Of a stretch of 64,000 nt of DNA, positions 44,658 through 56,241 are shown piece by piece (position 1 is the stretch's first letter; every line of letters begins with the position of its first letter). This DNA comes from Plectosphaerella cucumerina (taxonomy: Eukaryota > Ascomycota > Sordariomycetes > Glomerellales > Plectosphaerellaceae). Where the stretch lies: assembly GCA_020746995.1 (NCBI GenBank), contig JAGPXD010000001.1, positions 3,348,001-3,412,000 on the forward strand, read 5' to 3'. A program made the translations under genes and the position numbers. Under the pieces are notes generated by a model. That model was not told the DNA's origin. It ran no database searches and saw only the letters and a list, made by a program, of their open reading frames with translations.

Positions 44658-47600
44658 CTAACGGAAAGGTCCGATGGGACCGGGGTATCCAGAATTCGTA
44701 GAATGAGACGTGGAAGGACGTCCGCTGTCGCCGGAGGTCCTGTTGTGACGCGGGGTGGCGTCACCGGGGTAGTGGTGGGGAGTCAGCTTGTTGTCTCCGC
44801 CGTTGTGGATGGTGCGAGGAGCCCAGGGGTGGTCTTCCTCGTTGAGGTTGACACCGCTGTCGTTCCAGGGGTTGCGGTCGGCGTTGAAGCTGCGAGTCGA
44901 CTCGATGGAGATGAGCGACGACTTGGAGACGTTGCTCGAGCCCTTGAAGAAGTTGCCGTTGGTGTTGTGAGAGCTGTTCTTCCTGCGGTCGAGGAAGGAG
45001 GAGATAGATGTCATGCTTCCGGGCTTGCGGAGCTTGTCGAAGATGGTGCTGCGCTCACGCACCTCACCCTCGAAAGCCGCCTTCACGGGGGAGTCGGCGG
45101 CGATGGGGGCGGGAGCGTGCTGGAGAAGCTTCGAGTCGAAGTACTGCAGAGAGTCCTCGAACGAGTCCGACTTGGGACGGGGAATCGAGCCCTTGAGGAT
45201 GGTCGCCTCAATACCGGCAGTGGTGAGCTCGGCGAGGAGGAAATCGATAGCATCCCGGAGACCGCCGGCGTTGTTGCGGGTGAAGGTCCAGCGAAGGGCG
45301 ATGGCCGGAAGACCGTCCTCGCCGACCTCTTCGCCGTCCTGATGGACGGACACGTCCACCTCGTACTGAGACTTGAGCTTGGGGACGAGGTCGCGGAGGA
45401 AGCCGGGCGACTCGAGGAGCTTGACCAGGTCAGGAGTGCGGGTCAGGACCAGCTCGTGGTTATCGGGGACCATGCCCTGTCCGGGTGTTAGTGAAGGAGT
45501 TCAGACAAGAAATCATCGCAGGGGCATTACATACCAAGAACTCGTCGACACAGTGGGGCACCTGCCATTGAGGACCGTTGACGGTGACCTCGTCGCTGGC
45601 CTGCTCGGTGCTGGGAAAGACGATCTTGCAGTTGAACTTAGTCTCCAGTTCATCGAGCTCGCCAAGGCGGGCGAGGAGCTGACGGTGGTAGAGACGGTCA
45701 ACGTTGACAATCTGCGAGGTGTACTCGGAGTCCTATCACGCGCGTGTTAGTCTTCAGTGGCAGGCAATCCCTGGATGGCATGTGCTACTCACGGCACGAT
45801 CCACCATCTCCAGAATCTCGTTCTTCACAGCATCGAGATTCTGGGCGTTCCTCGCGGGAGTGCGGCAGATGACATTGTCGACCTTGATGTCATCGTCCTC
45901 TCGGCCAATGCCGCCCCGGTCCATAGCGTTGGAGAACTTGACAAAGACCGAGTGCTTCTTCATGATGCTCTGGATGTGCTGGCCGCCGATGCCAATGATG
46001 CGCTTGTGGTACTGATCGGGCACGTGGAAGGAGATGGAGGCGGGCATCTCCTGCTCGACGAGGGTAAGACCCTGCTTCATGGCGTCGTAAGACGAGGCTC
46101 CAACATCGATGTTGAAGTTGTAGTCGTTGAAGCCGTCGAAGATGATGGTGACGTTGCTCTGGCTCATGATTTTGTTGATTTTGCCGTTCTTCTTGCCACT
46201 GACAAATTCTCGATGCTCATTCGCCAGCTCGATCTTGACGCGGATCTGGTGGTTGCCCTGGACCAGGAATCGAATCTCGGACATGACCATCAGGGCCGTC
46301 TTGACGGCATCATCGGCACCGCTGATCTGGAAGTTGTTGTCGAAAGACACGTCCGCATCGGAGTTGGCGCAGACGTCACCCAGCATAGTGCGGATGTCCA
46401 CAGGGCTGGGAAGCTGGCGGGCCTGGGGAGGCATCTGGTGGCCATCAGGCGCGAGCAAGAACCATGAGGCACTGTAGAACTGGCCAGCCTATTGAAAGAG
46501 GTTAGATGACGAGGGCGAGCTGGTTCTGTGAAGAGGAGCACGTACAAGGGACATGATCTCGCGGACGGTGCGCTCGACATGGAGACCTTCGTGGCCCTGG
46601 ACGCGAACAAGAGTCTTGCCGGTAGCAATAGGAGGGAACAGCACATAGCAGCCATTGGCCTCAAGAATCTTGCGAATCTTGTCCAGGCGGTTGAAGAGGA
46701 TGCTGTCAATCTTGGCGGCGGGGATGGTGACGTCCTTCATGTAGATCCTGGTGCGGGAGACGGTGTCGTGAATCTTCTGCTTGGCCATGGCGATGGCCTG
46801 TTCGCTCTCGCCGGTGATGAATATGTCGGTGGGATCGCGGCGCTTGGCGTTGGCGGCGCAGTAGCGGTACATCTGCGAGAAGGGCGAGGGGAAGTAGATG
46901 GCGGTGCCGGTGGAGGACTCGATGAGCTTGATGTTCTTGCGCTGGCGTCCGCACACGAGCTGGTGGAGAGAGAGGTCGAGCTTGAGGGCATCCGCGACGC
47001 GGCCGAGCTGAAGGGGTTCGCGTTAGCAGAGGGGACGGGAGGAACGAAAGCACGTCGGTCTGCATCATACAAGAGTGTCGATGTGGATGAGAACGCGAGT
47101 CTTGGCGTGCTCAACAGACAGGACATCGCCGTAGATGGCGACCCTCCAGCGCTGGTCGACGCGTGTCTCAGCATCGCCAGTGACGCCGTCAACGACGGGA
47201 GTGAGCTTGGGACCGAGCAGGAAGATGTCGACACCGCAGTATTCGGAGATGCCGTCGAGAGTGCTGGTGACGATGGGCTTGAGGGAGGCCGTGTTCATGT
47301 CGCAGACCAGGTCGCCCTGGACATCGACGGTGGTGCAACGCTGGTGGCAAGGTCAGTACAAGATGGACAGACACGGTATTTCCAAGGCATCGGGCTTCTT
47401 CCTCGACCCAACGATTGTGATGACGGAGGGGGAAGGGGACAGGCCGCGTACCAGAACGGTCAGGTTGTCGTTGAGGATCATCTCCCTGGTCTTGTGGACC
47501 ATCTCCTGGCTGCCGGACAGGCAGACGGTGGTGACCTGGACGCCCTTTGCGTTCTTGGGGGCGGTCGAGATGACATGGGCCTCGATGTTGAAGGGCCCGT

Positions 47601-47964
47601 TCGTGATGTCCTTGCAAGTCTTGCGGAGGTTGACGAGGTTGGAGGTGTGGACGGGCAGCTCGTGGACCTGGACGTCATCGGGGGTCTCAGCAGAGTGCGT
47701 CCAGCGCAGGACGGCATCGGTAGTAGCGTGCAGGATGTCCTCGGTGTTTGGGCCGGCGAGGTCGGAGGAGAAGGGGACGTTGAAGGCGTAGTGAACGATG
47801 GCGCTCGGGGCATCGAGAGGTTGGGGCATGGCTATGGAGGCGGACTGCTGCGGCATGGCGTCTCTCCGCGGGTTCATGGGGTTGATGGGCATGTTGGGTC
47901 TGCCGCCCATGAAGTTGGGGCTCATCCTCTCGGACCAGTGACGCATGTTTGCCAGCTTATTCAT
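44658..47964 (-). CDS. Multi-KH-domain RNA-binding protein
   Basis: Six exons in transcript order: 47964-47452, 47340-47071, 47007-46546, 46488-45793, 45732-45535 and 45476-44658, encoding 985 aa. Introns are 111, 63, 57, 60 and 58 bp, all phase 0. Several KH domains are visible through their helix-GXXG-helix signatures: around CGRQRKNIKLIESSTGTAIYF, FNRLDKIRKILEANGCYVLF with RVQGHEGL, and the clearest, DQYHKRIIGIGGQHIQSIMKKHSVFVKF. This resembles the BicC/vigilin-like fungal KH proteins, which bind mRNA. The C-terminal ~120 residues are Ser/Asn/Pro-rich and disordered, ending GYPGPIGPFR. The start ATG at 47964 has an in-frame TGA shortly upstream. The target RNA cannot be told from sequence. 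Its 5' region is the 3.8-kb gene-free interval. Confidence 0.85.
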
Positions 47965-48429
47965 GATGGATCACACATGTGCTGGGGGAAAAGGGTTGTC
48001 GATGACGAGGGGCAAGGACGGGGGTATCTTCTGCTCGTTGGGGTGTGGGTTGTCAAGGGCGTTTCGTTGCGCGGCGGCAGGAGAGATGGTCGACGTAGAT
48101 GGGTTCGGGATGTGTGAAAGGCGGTAATGGGAGGGAGGGTAGATGCCGGCTCGTATCGTGGGTATAGTCGTTGGTATGGTATTGAAGCTTCGCTGAGGGT
48201 GGTGAGTACTAGTCGGAACCGACGAGACTCGGGTATCGTAGAGTTGGAACTGGGGGGTGGTGGTGGTGGGTGTGGTGTGGGATTTGGTGGGCGGATCAAA
48301 GAGAAGGGCGTAAGAAGGGGGGGAGGGCGAAAAGAAGAAGAGAAGGAAAGGCGTTACGACTTCCTGTGTCTCCCGCACTCGCTTCAGGGCGTTGACGTGC
48401 GAAGAGAGGGTAGGAAAGATGGTTCTGAA

Positions 48430-48472
48430 GGGGAGGGGAGGGGGGGTGGTGGTGGTGGAGGAGGAGGAGGAG
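48430..48472 (+). repeat. G-rich GGGA/GGT/GGA tract, quadruplex candidate
   Basis: This has consecutive runs of four, four and seven G separated by single A residues, followed by GGT and GGA triplets. On the KH-gene strand it is a CT/CA-rich tract about 470-510 bp upstream of the ATG. Confidence 0.6.
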
Positions 48473-48689
48473 TGCTGTCGAGTGTGTCAAGATGGCCGGA
48501 CGGGACAAGTAGCGTGGAGGAGTCGAGTCGATGGATGGCCAAGTCCAAGGTCCTCTCTGTCTGTGCAGTGCCAGTGTGCAGTGAGTGGTCAGGTCAGGTC
48601 AAAGTCGGGTCCCCGGTCACGGTGTGGTCTGGCCTGGCTTTGCCTGGCTCTGGTGGCTGCAGTGAGAGTGCGGGCTTGGGACGGGATGG

Positions 48690-48755
48690 TCCAGTCCAGT
48701 CGGGTCGGGTCCAGTGGGCGACCAGTCCAGTCCAGTGGCCAGTGCCAGTGCCCGG
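48690..48755. repeat. Degenerate CCAGT pentanucleotide repeats
   Basis: Several CCAGT units, some perfect and adjacent, others spaced by GGGC or GCC, lie within 66 bp. Confidence 0.65.
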
Positions 48756-51700
48756 TCCAAGGTGAGGTGCGTGCATCAGTGAGCAGCATTGGCAGGGTAG
48801 GGCAGGCAGGCAGGTCGAGTGGGCTGGCGGGAGCGGGCGGGCGAGTAAAGTGACGAGGCGCTAGCCAGGTGGAGGATGGGAAGATGTACCGGTACAAGCT
48901 GCTGGGTTGCGCCTGCCTGCATCAGCCATCCTGCATCAGCCAGCCAGCCAGCCAGGTCACGGTAGGCAGGCATGCGGCCCCCGGCGAGGCGAACGGCCGT
49001 CAACGGGACGCACACTGGACATAACAAGCCCCGACAATTGAGCAATTGGGACCATCAGCTCTGCGAGAGCTTCAACACAGCTAATCATCAATAGTCAAGA
49101 CTAGCAGCAAGGCATCAGGTCCACAAGAAGCAATGGCCGCCAGCACCGTAAACGGACTGCCATGTTGACGTAGGGACGTCCACTTTCGAGAAGTGCGGTG
49201 CAGGCTAAGCTGGGCTGGGGACCCAGTCTGCCAGTCCGCAGCCCCATCTGCTGGACAGGCGTGGAAGTGCAGGCACGATTGGGTGGGCAGGCTGGGGCTG
49301 ACGGTGGACGGTACAGTGACTTTACTCAACGACGTATCGGTACTCCTGCGCTGCTGCCCGCTTTCCCAGTCCACCAGACTCGCACCTGCAGCGGGTGGAG
49401 CGCGCCCGCGTCGATGCCCTGGAGCCGCACACACGACCACTGGGCTGGCTGGGCTGGACGCACCGCACCGGCTGACACAACAAATGGAACCGGGGTACTT
49501 TCGTTTGGGCTGGGCACATGAGCACGCAGCCCACCAGACATGCGGATGGTCAGGCACCTCAGGCAGATGTAGAGAAATGCTTGAACATGGAAGCGAGAAG
49601 GACGACCTCGAAACTGGACTGGCCTGACCTGAGTGAGGTGCAAGCAGGCTCGGAGGTCACGGAGCCCGCTGGGCCCCCCCGGCCCCTGTGCGGGAACCCT
49701 AGGCGGTGCACTAAGGGCAGGGTTTCCGTTGCGAGGGGCCGGCTGGCCCTGTGACGATACTTCCTCATCGAGTACCGTGATGCGTACACCACCCCTACAC
49801 TGGTACGACACCTCGAGGTCCCCCGTGCCACGAACACGGGGGTGGAGTCGCATCATGGCAAAGCACCGGGCCTCGTGCGCGCGCGCTGTCCCGTCACCGT
49901 CGCTGCCAGCCCCAACCAAAACCTCTCAAGGACCCGCCGATCTCGCTACCAGTTCACGCCTCAACCCTCAAGTCATCACAGGCCAGCATCACAGCGGAAG
50001 ACCACCTCCTGCAAGCGGAGACCTTCTTGTAGGTTCGAGAACTGCCCCGGCCCAGTATGCGTTCCTTCTGCTCAGCTCCAGCCCGCCATGCCATTGACGG
50101 AACGGCGTGTTGCTGAACATGGACAAGTCGGAGACTTGGATGGGGCAGACATCAAAGGCCGACTCAGGCCGCTTCGTTTAGTGGTGGGCGTATTCCAGGA
50201 ACAGCACCCGCCGTTGGGGATCATCGCACCGTCACCCACGCGTCGGGAGCTCGGGTTGGACGGTGGAGGAGGAAGAGCTATTACTGGAGAGCAAGCTCGT
50301 ATATCAGCTTCGACTTCTCTTGCTGCCACGAACCATATCAGCCCAGCAGCTCCAAGATATCCAAGCTGAAGAACGTCCTCCTGCCGCCAGCTGCCGGATG
50401 GCCTGTCCGCTACCCTGCTGTCCGGACGGAACGGTGGCATTCCCCGGCCGAACTTGAACCTGAACACCCAGACACCGTCATCCTGCCGGCCCGCTCATTT
50501 CCACAGCACCTGCACAGCCCCCTCCATCGACGCGTCGCCCTCCCTCTCGACCTGGACCCCGGAACTTCCAGTCAGCACCCGCATCACCACTGACTGCATC
50601 CTTCAGTCGTCTGCTCTGCTCGGATTTCGGGCCACATATTGCGACGATCACGGCCGACAAACGCCAGGCCCCTGGAGATTACACACCACACTCACTCCTA
50701 CCCATTGCGTGTCTCCCACACACCTCCACACCTCCAGGCTTCATGACTTGGTCGCCTGATACCGCCTGCCGAACTCGAACCCGCCGCTGGAATGCATCAC
50801 GCCGCCGCACGCATCAACCTCTTCCCCCTGATTAGCCATGCTGTCCCAAGTGTCCCCGAGCCAAGCCCTCCCCGTAGCCCTACCTCGCGTGCCGTGCCAC
50901 CATCAAACCCCCCAAAAGCCTGCCTCCCTTGCATGGACCATCGTCTCGCGGCCGATCCAAAAGAAACAAGACTCTTTGCTTGTCTCGCCGACGATCAATC
51001 ATCCCCACACAACAACGCAACCTCAGGCCCTTCCTTACCTTACCAGCCACCAGCACACTGCACGACGTGACCTACTCACGGCACGTCGCGCCGGGGACAA
51101 CTCTGCGACACGTCCAGTGCTTCGAGTCGACCCAGACTCGTGAACATCTCGCGATGGCCCCCCGAACCACCCGGCCACCCCCAAGCTGAGGTGACGAGAA
51201 TCGAGGTGCCAGAAACGTCTGATGTCGTCTTTCGGAAACGGACCGCGTTCGACGTGTCGAAACAGTGACACGCGCCTGCCCACCACCCTCGCCCACCCGG
51301 GCCACCCCCAAGGACCCTGAGACTCAACCGGATCCATCGCACCCACATGGGACGATCTGTTACTGGGGGGGTCGTGCCTGACCAGATGGCCAGGGGGGTT
51401 CCTCACGTCGGTCATCAGGCGAGACTCAAAGGATTGAATGTGCTGGCGACTTTCTTCCGCCGTGATTCGCCTGGCTAATCCCACTACAACACAAGCCCTT
51501 GGAAAACAAAGCCGGATCCGTAAACTCCTCCAGCGGCACATGCCGTCCGTGGACCTGATCCTCCTCCAGGGTTGCCCTGGCTGTCTGTCGCATCCCATGA
51601 CTCCCATCCCCACGCAGCTTGGCAAGCACTTCACTTTGCCCTGCAATGCTCCGTCACGTCCTGCCCCTGGCTGGACGCACCAAACTCCCGAAGCTCGTCC

Positions 51701-51794
51701 ACTGATGAAGAACGCCGTAAAGCATATCCTATGCTATCCGCACCAAGTCTCTCTCCTCTTCCATCAGCACTCTTCGAAGCAGCAAACGTACTGC

Positions 51795-54404
51795 TTAGTG
51801 ATACTCCGGTCGAGCCTCGTTGTACGCAATCTCGTGCGTGGCACCTCGAGGGTCCTCCATGTAGGTCATCTCCTGCGCCTGTCGCACAGGCTGTCCGTAG
51901 TATCCCTCGGGCGGCCGGGCACTGTAGTCTCGGCTCGGCACGACATGGGCATCAGGCGGCCGGACACTATACGCCCTCGGCACCGGCTGTGACACTTCAC
52001 GCCGAACCTCGCCGGGGGGCGGTGCCGGCGCGGGATAGCCGTGTGCTGCGAGGTCAGGCCTCATAGACTGCACCCTCTCATAGCCCATGGGCACTTCGTA
52101 GCGAATCGTCTCCGCTGGGCGTGCTGTCGTAGCGCGCATCGTGTAGCCGCGCGACAGATCCTCGACAGGCCTCCGTTCCTCCATGCGGTAATGCTCAGGT
52201 GGCGGAGGAGGCATGGGGCGGCTGGAGATGTAGTCACGTTCGCGGTATGCCCGGTGAGGCTCGACAACCCCGTACTCCGGCTGGGTAACGACCCTTCGCT
52301 GAGGCGCATACATGGGAGGCTCTGCTCTGTAGACCACGCCGCCTTCGACATACTCTGGCCTCCTTGACTCGGCCCGCACCGGCCGCTCATACAAAATCTC
52401 GGGCTCGTCGACACGCATGGGTGGGGGCACCGACTGTCTGTAGACCACCGGGCCGGACGGCGGAGGGGGAGGAGGTGGCTCGTAGTACCGGCGTCCGCTG
52501 GCATCAACCACGACTCTCAGGGGAGGTCCAGTTGGCGGGCCCATTGGCGATCTCGACATGGCTCGAGGAGGCTCCGGGCGAGCGCTCATGCGCGGGGCAT
52601 CGTAGGAATGGTGATAGGCCCGCGGCGGCTCCTTGGCGTACATGGGCATCGGTGCGGGTGCCGGCGGCAGTGGCGAAGCTGACACGACGTAAGGGTTGGG
52701 CGTCGAGTACTGGATCGCGTAAGGCTGCGCGCCCACCGTCACCCTTCGATCGCTGTGATACTCGGGGGCATAGCCGTAGGCGCTCGAGGCAGCGGGCCGG
52801 CTCGGCGGGCGATGACCGGCATAGGGATCTGGGCCAGGGTAAGCAGGAGCATGAGAATAGGCATACTCCTCTCCAGATTGGCGGGACGGCTGGCGCTCTG
52901 GAGCGGCAGGGCCGTTGTCGTGATCCGCTTGTCTCTTCTGGCGCTTCTGAGGCCGCATGAACTGAGGTGCGGATGGGGGCTCCGGCGACAGGGGCTCCGG
53001 CTTGATGTATGGCAGTTCTGGCGCCTGAAATGCAGGCGCCTTGTCCTTCCTCTTCTCCTTTCTCTTGCCCTTCTTGGCCTCGTTCCTCTTCCCACTTTGG
53101 GGCGAGCTATCGGGGCTCGAAATAACGGTAGGCTCGTTGCGAAGGGCGGCCACCTGGGCATGGCCCGCAGGCTGGGGCGGCATACGCGCTGTGGCCAGCG
53201 GCGAGACGCGGGAGGGCTGCGGAGCCACGGGTGCAAGGCTCTGCGCGATGACAAGCGGCGAGGACGGGTGGGAGACAAAAGAACCCCGGAGACGGGACTG
53301 GTCCAGGTTACTCGGCACAGACCTACCAGCACCTCGTTCAACACCCACCATGCCCCCTGAGTCGGGCCTGCTGATGTCGCCACTTCGCTCGCCCACCGAG
53401 GTCGACTCGGCCGTTGTATTGTCTGTTCCCGTGTTGTCCCTGGACATGATGCCCGGTATATAGCCTGCGCCAGGTCTTCCTCCGCTCGTTGTAGCTGTCG
53501 GCCTGGGAGGCAACGGTGCCTGACCCTGATCTCGGGGCTGGTTTGGGTAGTACTGCTGGTACGCCTGTGCCTGAGTCTTCTGTTGAGATTGGTCATGTGT
53601 CCTTGTTGCGCCAACAAGTCTTGATCCGGGCCTGTCTGGCAAGCTGCCACCGACGGAGGCGCGGTCGCCATGCGAGCTCTTCTGGGACGTGTCTGGCGAG
53701 TTGTGCTGGGAGGAATAGTACGAGTTCTCATCGATCGAGTCACTAGCGACTGTCTCGTTAGCACCGGCTGGCTTTGCCATGGGTTGCGGCGGCGGCAGTG
53801 GCAAAGTCGTAGCCTGCACCAGCGTCTGGGCTTTGGCAAGCACATCATGGATGTCAAGGTCAGAGAGCGGCTCGGCCTGTGCATTGGCCTTGAGCACGAG
53901 GCGGCGTTGGTCAACCTCGTCGCGCAGCGCCCGCTCGAGTCGTTGCCTCTGTAGCTGGATCTCCGCCCTGATGAGATCGTCAGACTTCTCAAGGAAGATG
54001 GGATCGATCTGTGTCGAGCCAGCACCAAAGGCCTTAGGTGCCCCGTTCTTCGTGGCTCCTGATGACAGCCCCGTCCCTCCAAGTCCCGGCACGACAGACT
54101 TCAGGGCATTCGCAGCGAAAGACTGGTCATTGCTGGACTGAAGTGTCTGGGCATGGGAGAGAGCCTGTGCTGTAGCTTCTGTCGGGCGGCCTGTCGCAAG
54201 ACCGGCGAGGCTGGCCAGCCCAGCTAGAACCTCTGGTTGCAGCTTCACCTTCGGGTGGGAGCCGGCAACTATGGCATCGTGAAACTGGATGATCTTCTGG
54301 AACTGCTGCAACTGATGAGCGACATCCTCAGTCCGTGTAGACAGCGCAGACGATCGAGGGCCGGTCGGGGCCCCAGCAGGAACGAGCTGGCCATTGGCTG
54401 CCAT
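51795..54404 (-). CDS. Hypothetical proline-rich fungal protein
   Basis: A single long frame of 869 aa is read from the first ATG, MAANGQLVPAGAPTG. The frame is open further upstream to about 54500, but without an ATG. I do not recognise the family. Residues ~20-75 and ~130-200 look helical and conserved-like (VAHQLQQFQKIIQFHDAIVAG; PIFLEKSDDLIRAEIQLQRQRLERALRDEVDQRRLVL). The rest is low-complexity, Pro/Ser/Gln-rich, and includes a lysine-rich patch (RNEAKKGKRKEKRKDKAP) that could be a nuclear-localisation signal. The C-terminal 250 residues are rich in Arg, Tyr, Pro and Glu (MRVDEPEILYERPVRAE; APPPGEVRREVSQPV). This composition is common in nuclear scaffold or transcription-associated proteins. 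No enzymatic motif is seen. Function unknown. Confidence 0.75.
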   Translation of the reverse strand: MAANGQLVPAGAPTGPRSSALSTRTEDVAHQLQQFQKIIQFHDAIVAGSHPKVKLQPEVLAGLASLAGLATGRPTEATAQALSHAQTLQSSNDQSFAANALKSVVPGLGGTGLSSGATKNGAPKAFGAGSTQIDPIFLEKSDDLIRAEIQLQRQRLERALRDEVDQRRLVLKANAQAEPLSDLDIHDVLAKAQTLVQATTLPLPPPQPMAKPAGANETVASDSIDENSYYSSQHNSPDTSQKSSHGDRASVGGSLPDRPGSRLVGATRTHDQSQQKTQAQAYQQYYPNQPRDQGQAPLPPRPTATTSGGRPGAGYIPGIMSRDNTGTDNTTAESTSVGERSGDISRPDSGGMVGVERGAGRSVPSNLDQSRLRGSFVSHPSSPLVIAQSLAPVAPQPSRVSPLATARMPPQPAGHAQVAALRNEPTVISSPDSSPQSGKRNEAKKGKRKEKRKDKAPAFQAPELPYIKPEPLSPEPPSAPQFMRPQKRQKRQADHDNGPAAPERQPSRQSGEEYAYSHAPAYPGPDPYAGHRPPSRPAASSAYGYAPEYHSDRRVTVGAQPYAIQYSTPNPYVVSASPLPPAPAPMPMYAKEPPRAYHHSYDAPRMSARPEPPRAMSRSPMGPPTGPPLRVVVDASGRRYYEPPPPPPPSGPVVYRQSVPPPMRVDEPEILYERPVRAESRRPEYVEGGVVYRAEPPMYAPQRRVVTQPEYGVVEPHRAYRERDYISSRPMPPPPPEHYRMEERRPVEDLSRGYTMRATTARPAETIRYEVPMGYERVQSMRPDLAAHGYPAPAPPPGEVRREVSQPVPRAYSVRPPDAHVVPSRDYSARPPEGYYGQPVRQAQEMTYMEDPRGATHEIAYNEARPEYH

Positions 54405-55024
54405 GTTTGCAGCGCGACCGGTGTCCGCGTAGGACAGGCTCGGGAGATTGTCTTTCTTGTTTGGATCGAGTTGCGGTAGATGAAAGGAAGAATACGACAA
54501 CCAGGAATCAAAGGGGAGGCTAAATGCACCCGGCCTGTTAGCAGCGAATCTGGTGTTGGGCCAGACTTGGGGGTGCTTGGAAAACTCTCGTTACGAGAGA
54601 ATGGAGGTTGCCCGGGCGCAGGTTGTTGACCAGTTTGCTTTCGTGAACGCGAAAGGAACCAGAAGGAGCTGTGCCTTGCGATAACGATAAGACGGCTATA
54701 TCGATATTCTCGGTTATATCAATCACAGCTCGGATATTAGCCTCGTCGTCTATCTCATCGCATACATGGGATATGCGCATATTTGACTATGTGCAGTGCC
54801 GATGCTGACATCATTAGTCATCGATGCAGTGAGGTCCCACATGTGGCTGGCACAGCACACGCAAGCCAGAGAAGACAGCACCCAGAGTGTGTCTGAAGGA
54901 GATCCCGGTGGCGGTCCATCTCAGACCGAGTGACTCAAGGAGAAGGAGCTAAGAAGCATCAGCGATTGCCCGTGTCGTTGCAGGACTCGATATTTATACA
55001 CCAACCACCACACACCTAGGACCC
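54405..55024. other. Divergent intergenic region, hypothetical protein / HAD phosphatase
   Basis: These 620 bp hold both promoters. CTCGATATTTATACACCAACC just before 55010 contains a TATA-like element (TATTTATA) about 30-40 bp before the HAD ATG. No gene was seen. Confidence 0.55.
54990..54998 (+). promoter_or_regulatory. TATA-like element upstream of the HAD phosphatase gene
   Basis: ATATTTATA lies about 30 bp before the first ATG (55025). The distance to that ATG is short, so a start further downstream (55181) would leave a more usual leader length. Confidence 0.35.
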
Positions 55025-56009
55025 ATGATCCTTAGATTCCCCAGAAGCCTACCAAGGTCCATCCACATCCCGCCACCTCAGTTGCCGATACTCCGCCCAC
55101 GTTATACCTGTACCACGACTCGTGCATTCAACATCCCCTCTCCAACTCTCCAAACCTTGAGGACATACTCATCACACACCATGAGCCAGAATGAGACGCC
55201 AAACGGGGTGACGGCCCATAAGCCCGTCTTCTTCTTGTAAGTCGACGACGCCAGCATAATTGACCCGTGGCGCTGACGTGGAACCCAGCGACATTGACAA
55301 CTGCCTCTACCCGAGAAGTGAGTGTCAATACCATCTCCCAACCCCTCATATCTAACAGTCCCCAGGCACAAAGGTGCAGGACCTGATGGCCAAGCTCATC
55401 GACGAATTTTTCTCCAAGCACCTGAACCTCTCCTGGGATGACGCCGTCAAACTCCACAAGGACTACTACACCAACTACGGCCTCGCCATCGAGGGTCTCG
55501 TCCGCCACCACGAGATCGACCCCCTCGAGTACAACTCAAAGGTTGACGACGCCCTACCTCTCGAGGACATCCTCAAGCCCGACCCCGAGATCCGCCAGCT
55601 CCTCGAGGACATCGACCGCAGCAAGGTCCGCCTCTGGCTCCTGACAAACGCCTACGTCAACCACGGCAAGCGCGTCGTCAAGCTCCTCGGCATCGACGAC
55701 CTATTCGAGGGCCTCACCTTCTGCGACTACGCCGAGCAGCCGCTGGTCTGCAAGCCGTCCAGGGAGATGTACCTGCGCGCCCAGAAGGAGGCCGGCGTCG
55801 AGCGGGCCGAGGACTGCTTCTTCGTCGACGACTCGTACCTCAACTGCCAAAAGGCAAAGGAGTACGGCTGGACCGTGGCACACCTCGTCGAGGACGGACT
55901 GCCCCTGCCGAGGACGCAGGCGTCGCAGTTCCAGATCCGTCACCTGCGGGAGCTGAGAGACGTTTACCCGCAGTTCTTCAAGTCGACGGGAGGCTCACGG
56001 GCAGAGTGA
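55025..56009 (+). CDS. HAD-family pyrimidine 5'-nucleotidase, SDT1/PHM8-like
   Basis: Exons are 55025-55236, 55289-55317 and 55366-56009, encoding 294 aa from the first ATG. The second exon is only 29 nt and encodes the catalytic loop FDIDNCLYPRS. That loop supplies the two aspartates (DxD motif) used for phosphoryl transfer. Motif II is LWLLTNAYVNHGKRV, the motif III lysine is in LVCKPSREMY, and motif IV is FFVDDSYLNCQKAKEYG. The family dephosphorylates pyrimidine nucleotides (Sdt1) or lysophosphatidate/nucleotides (Phm8). The first 52 residues are Arg/Pro/Thr-rich, acid-free, and could target mitochondria. Alternatively translation starts at M53 (55181, MSQNETPNG), which aligns with the usual family start. 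Introns are 52 and 48 bp. Confidence 0.88.
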
Positions 56010-56241
56010 GCAGCGAGCGTTGATGTTCATGAAATACCCCAAGCACCATAATCCGGGAGGCAAACGCCACCGGTGATTGAATAGACCTAAATCAATGTTT
56101 TACCAAATGCCATGTCTGTCGCAGAGCTGCGCCTGTGTTGCTCTCGTCGCCCCGAGAGACCTGTATGATGATGACCCCCAACGCCTTGCTATGCTTGTCT
56201 TCTTTCCTCTGGGTATTCCCAGCTGTCCCTCATCTGCTTGG

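Larger units (their letters stand above)
47965..51794. other. 3.8-kb gene-free interval upstream of the KH gene
   Basis: This is rich in simple sequence: GGT/GGA triplets (48250-48290; 48430-48472), degenerate CCAGT repeats (48690-48755), and GCAG and AGCC tetranucleotides (48795-48960). Open frames on both strands (up to 212 codons) are Gly/Arg/Pro/Ser-rich without motifs. Such a space next to an RNA-binding protein gene is compatible with a long promoter and 5' leader, or with unannotated non-coding RNA. No tRNA or mobile element was recognised. Confidence 0.5.

Noticed and set aside
46528..48117. 529-codon plus-strand frame opposite the KH gene
   Set aside because: It is an antisense shadow of conserved KH exons and introns with no recognisable protein features.
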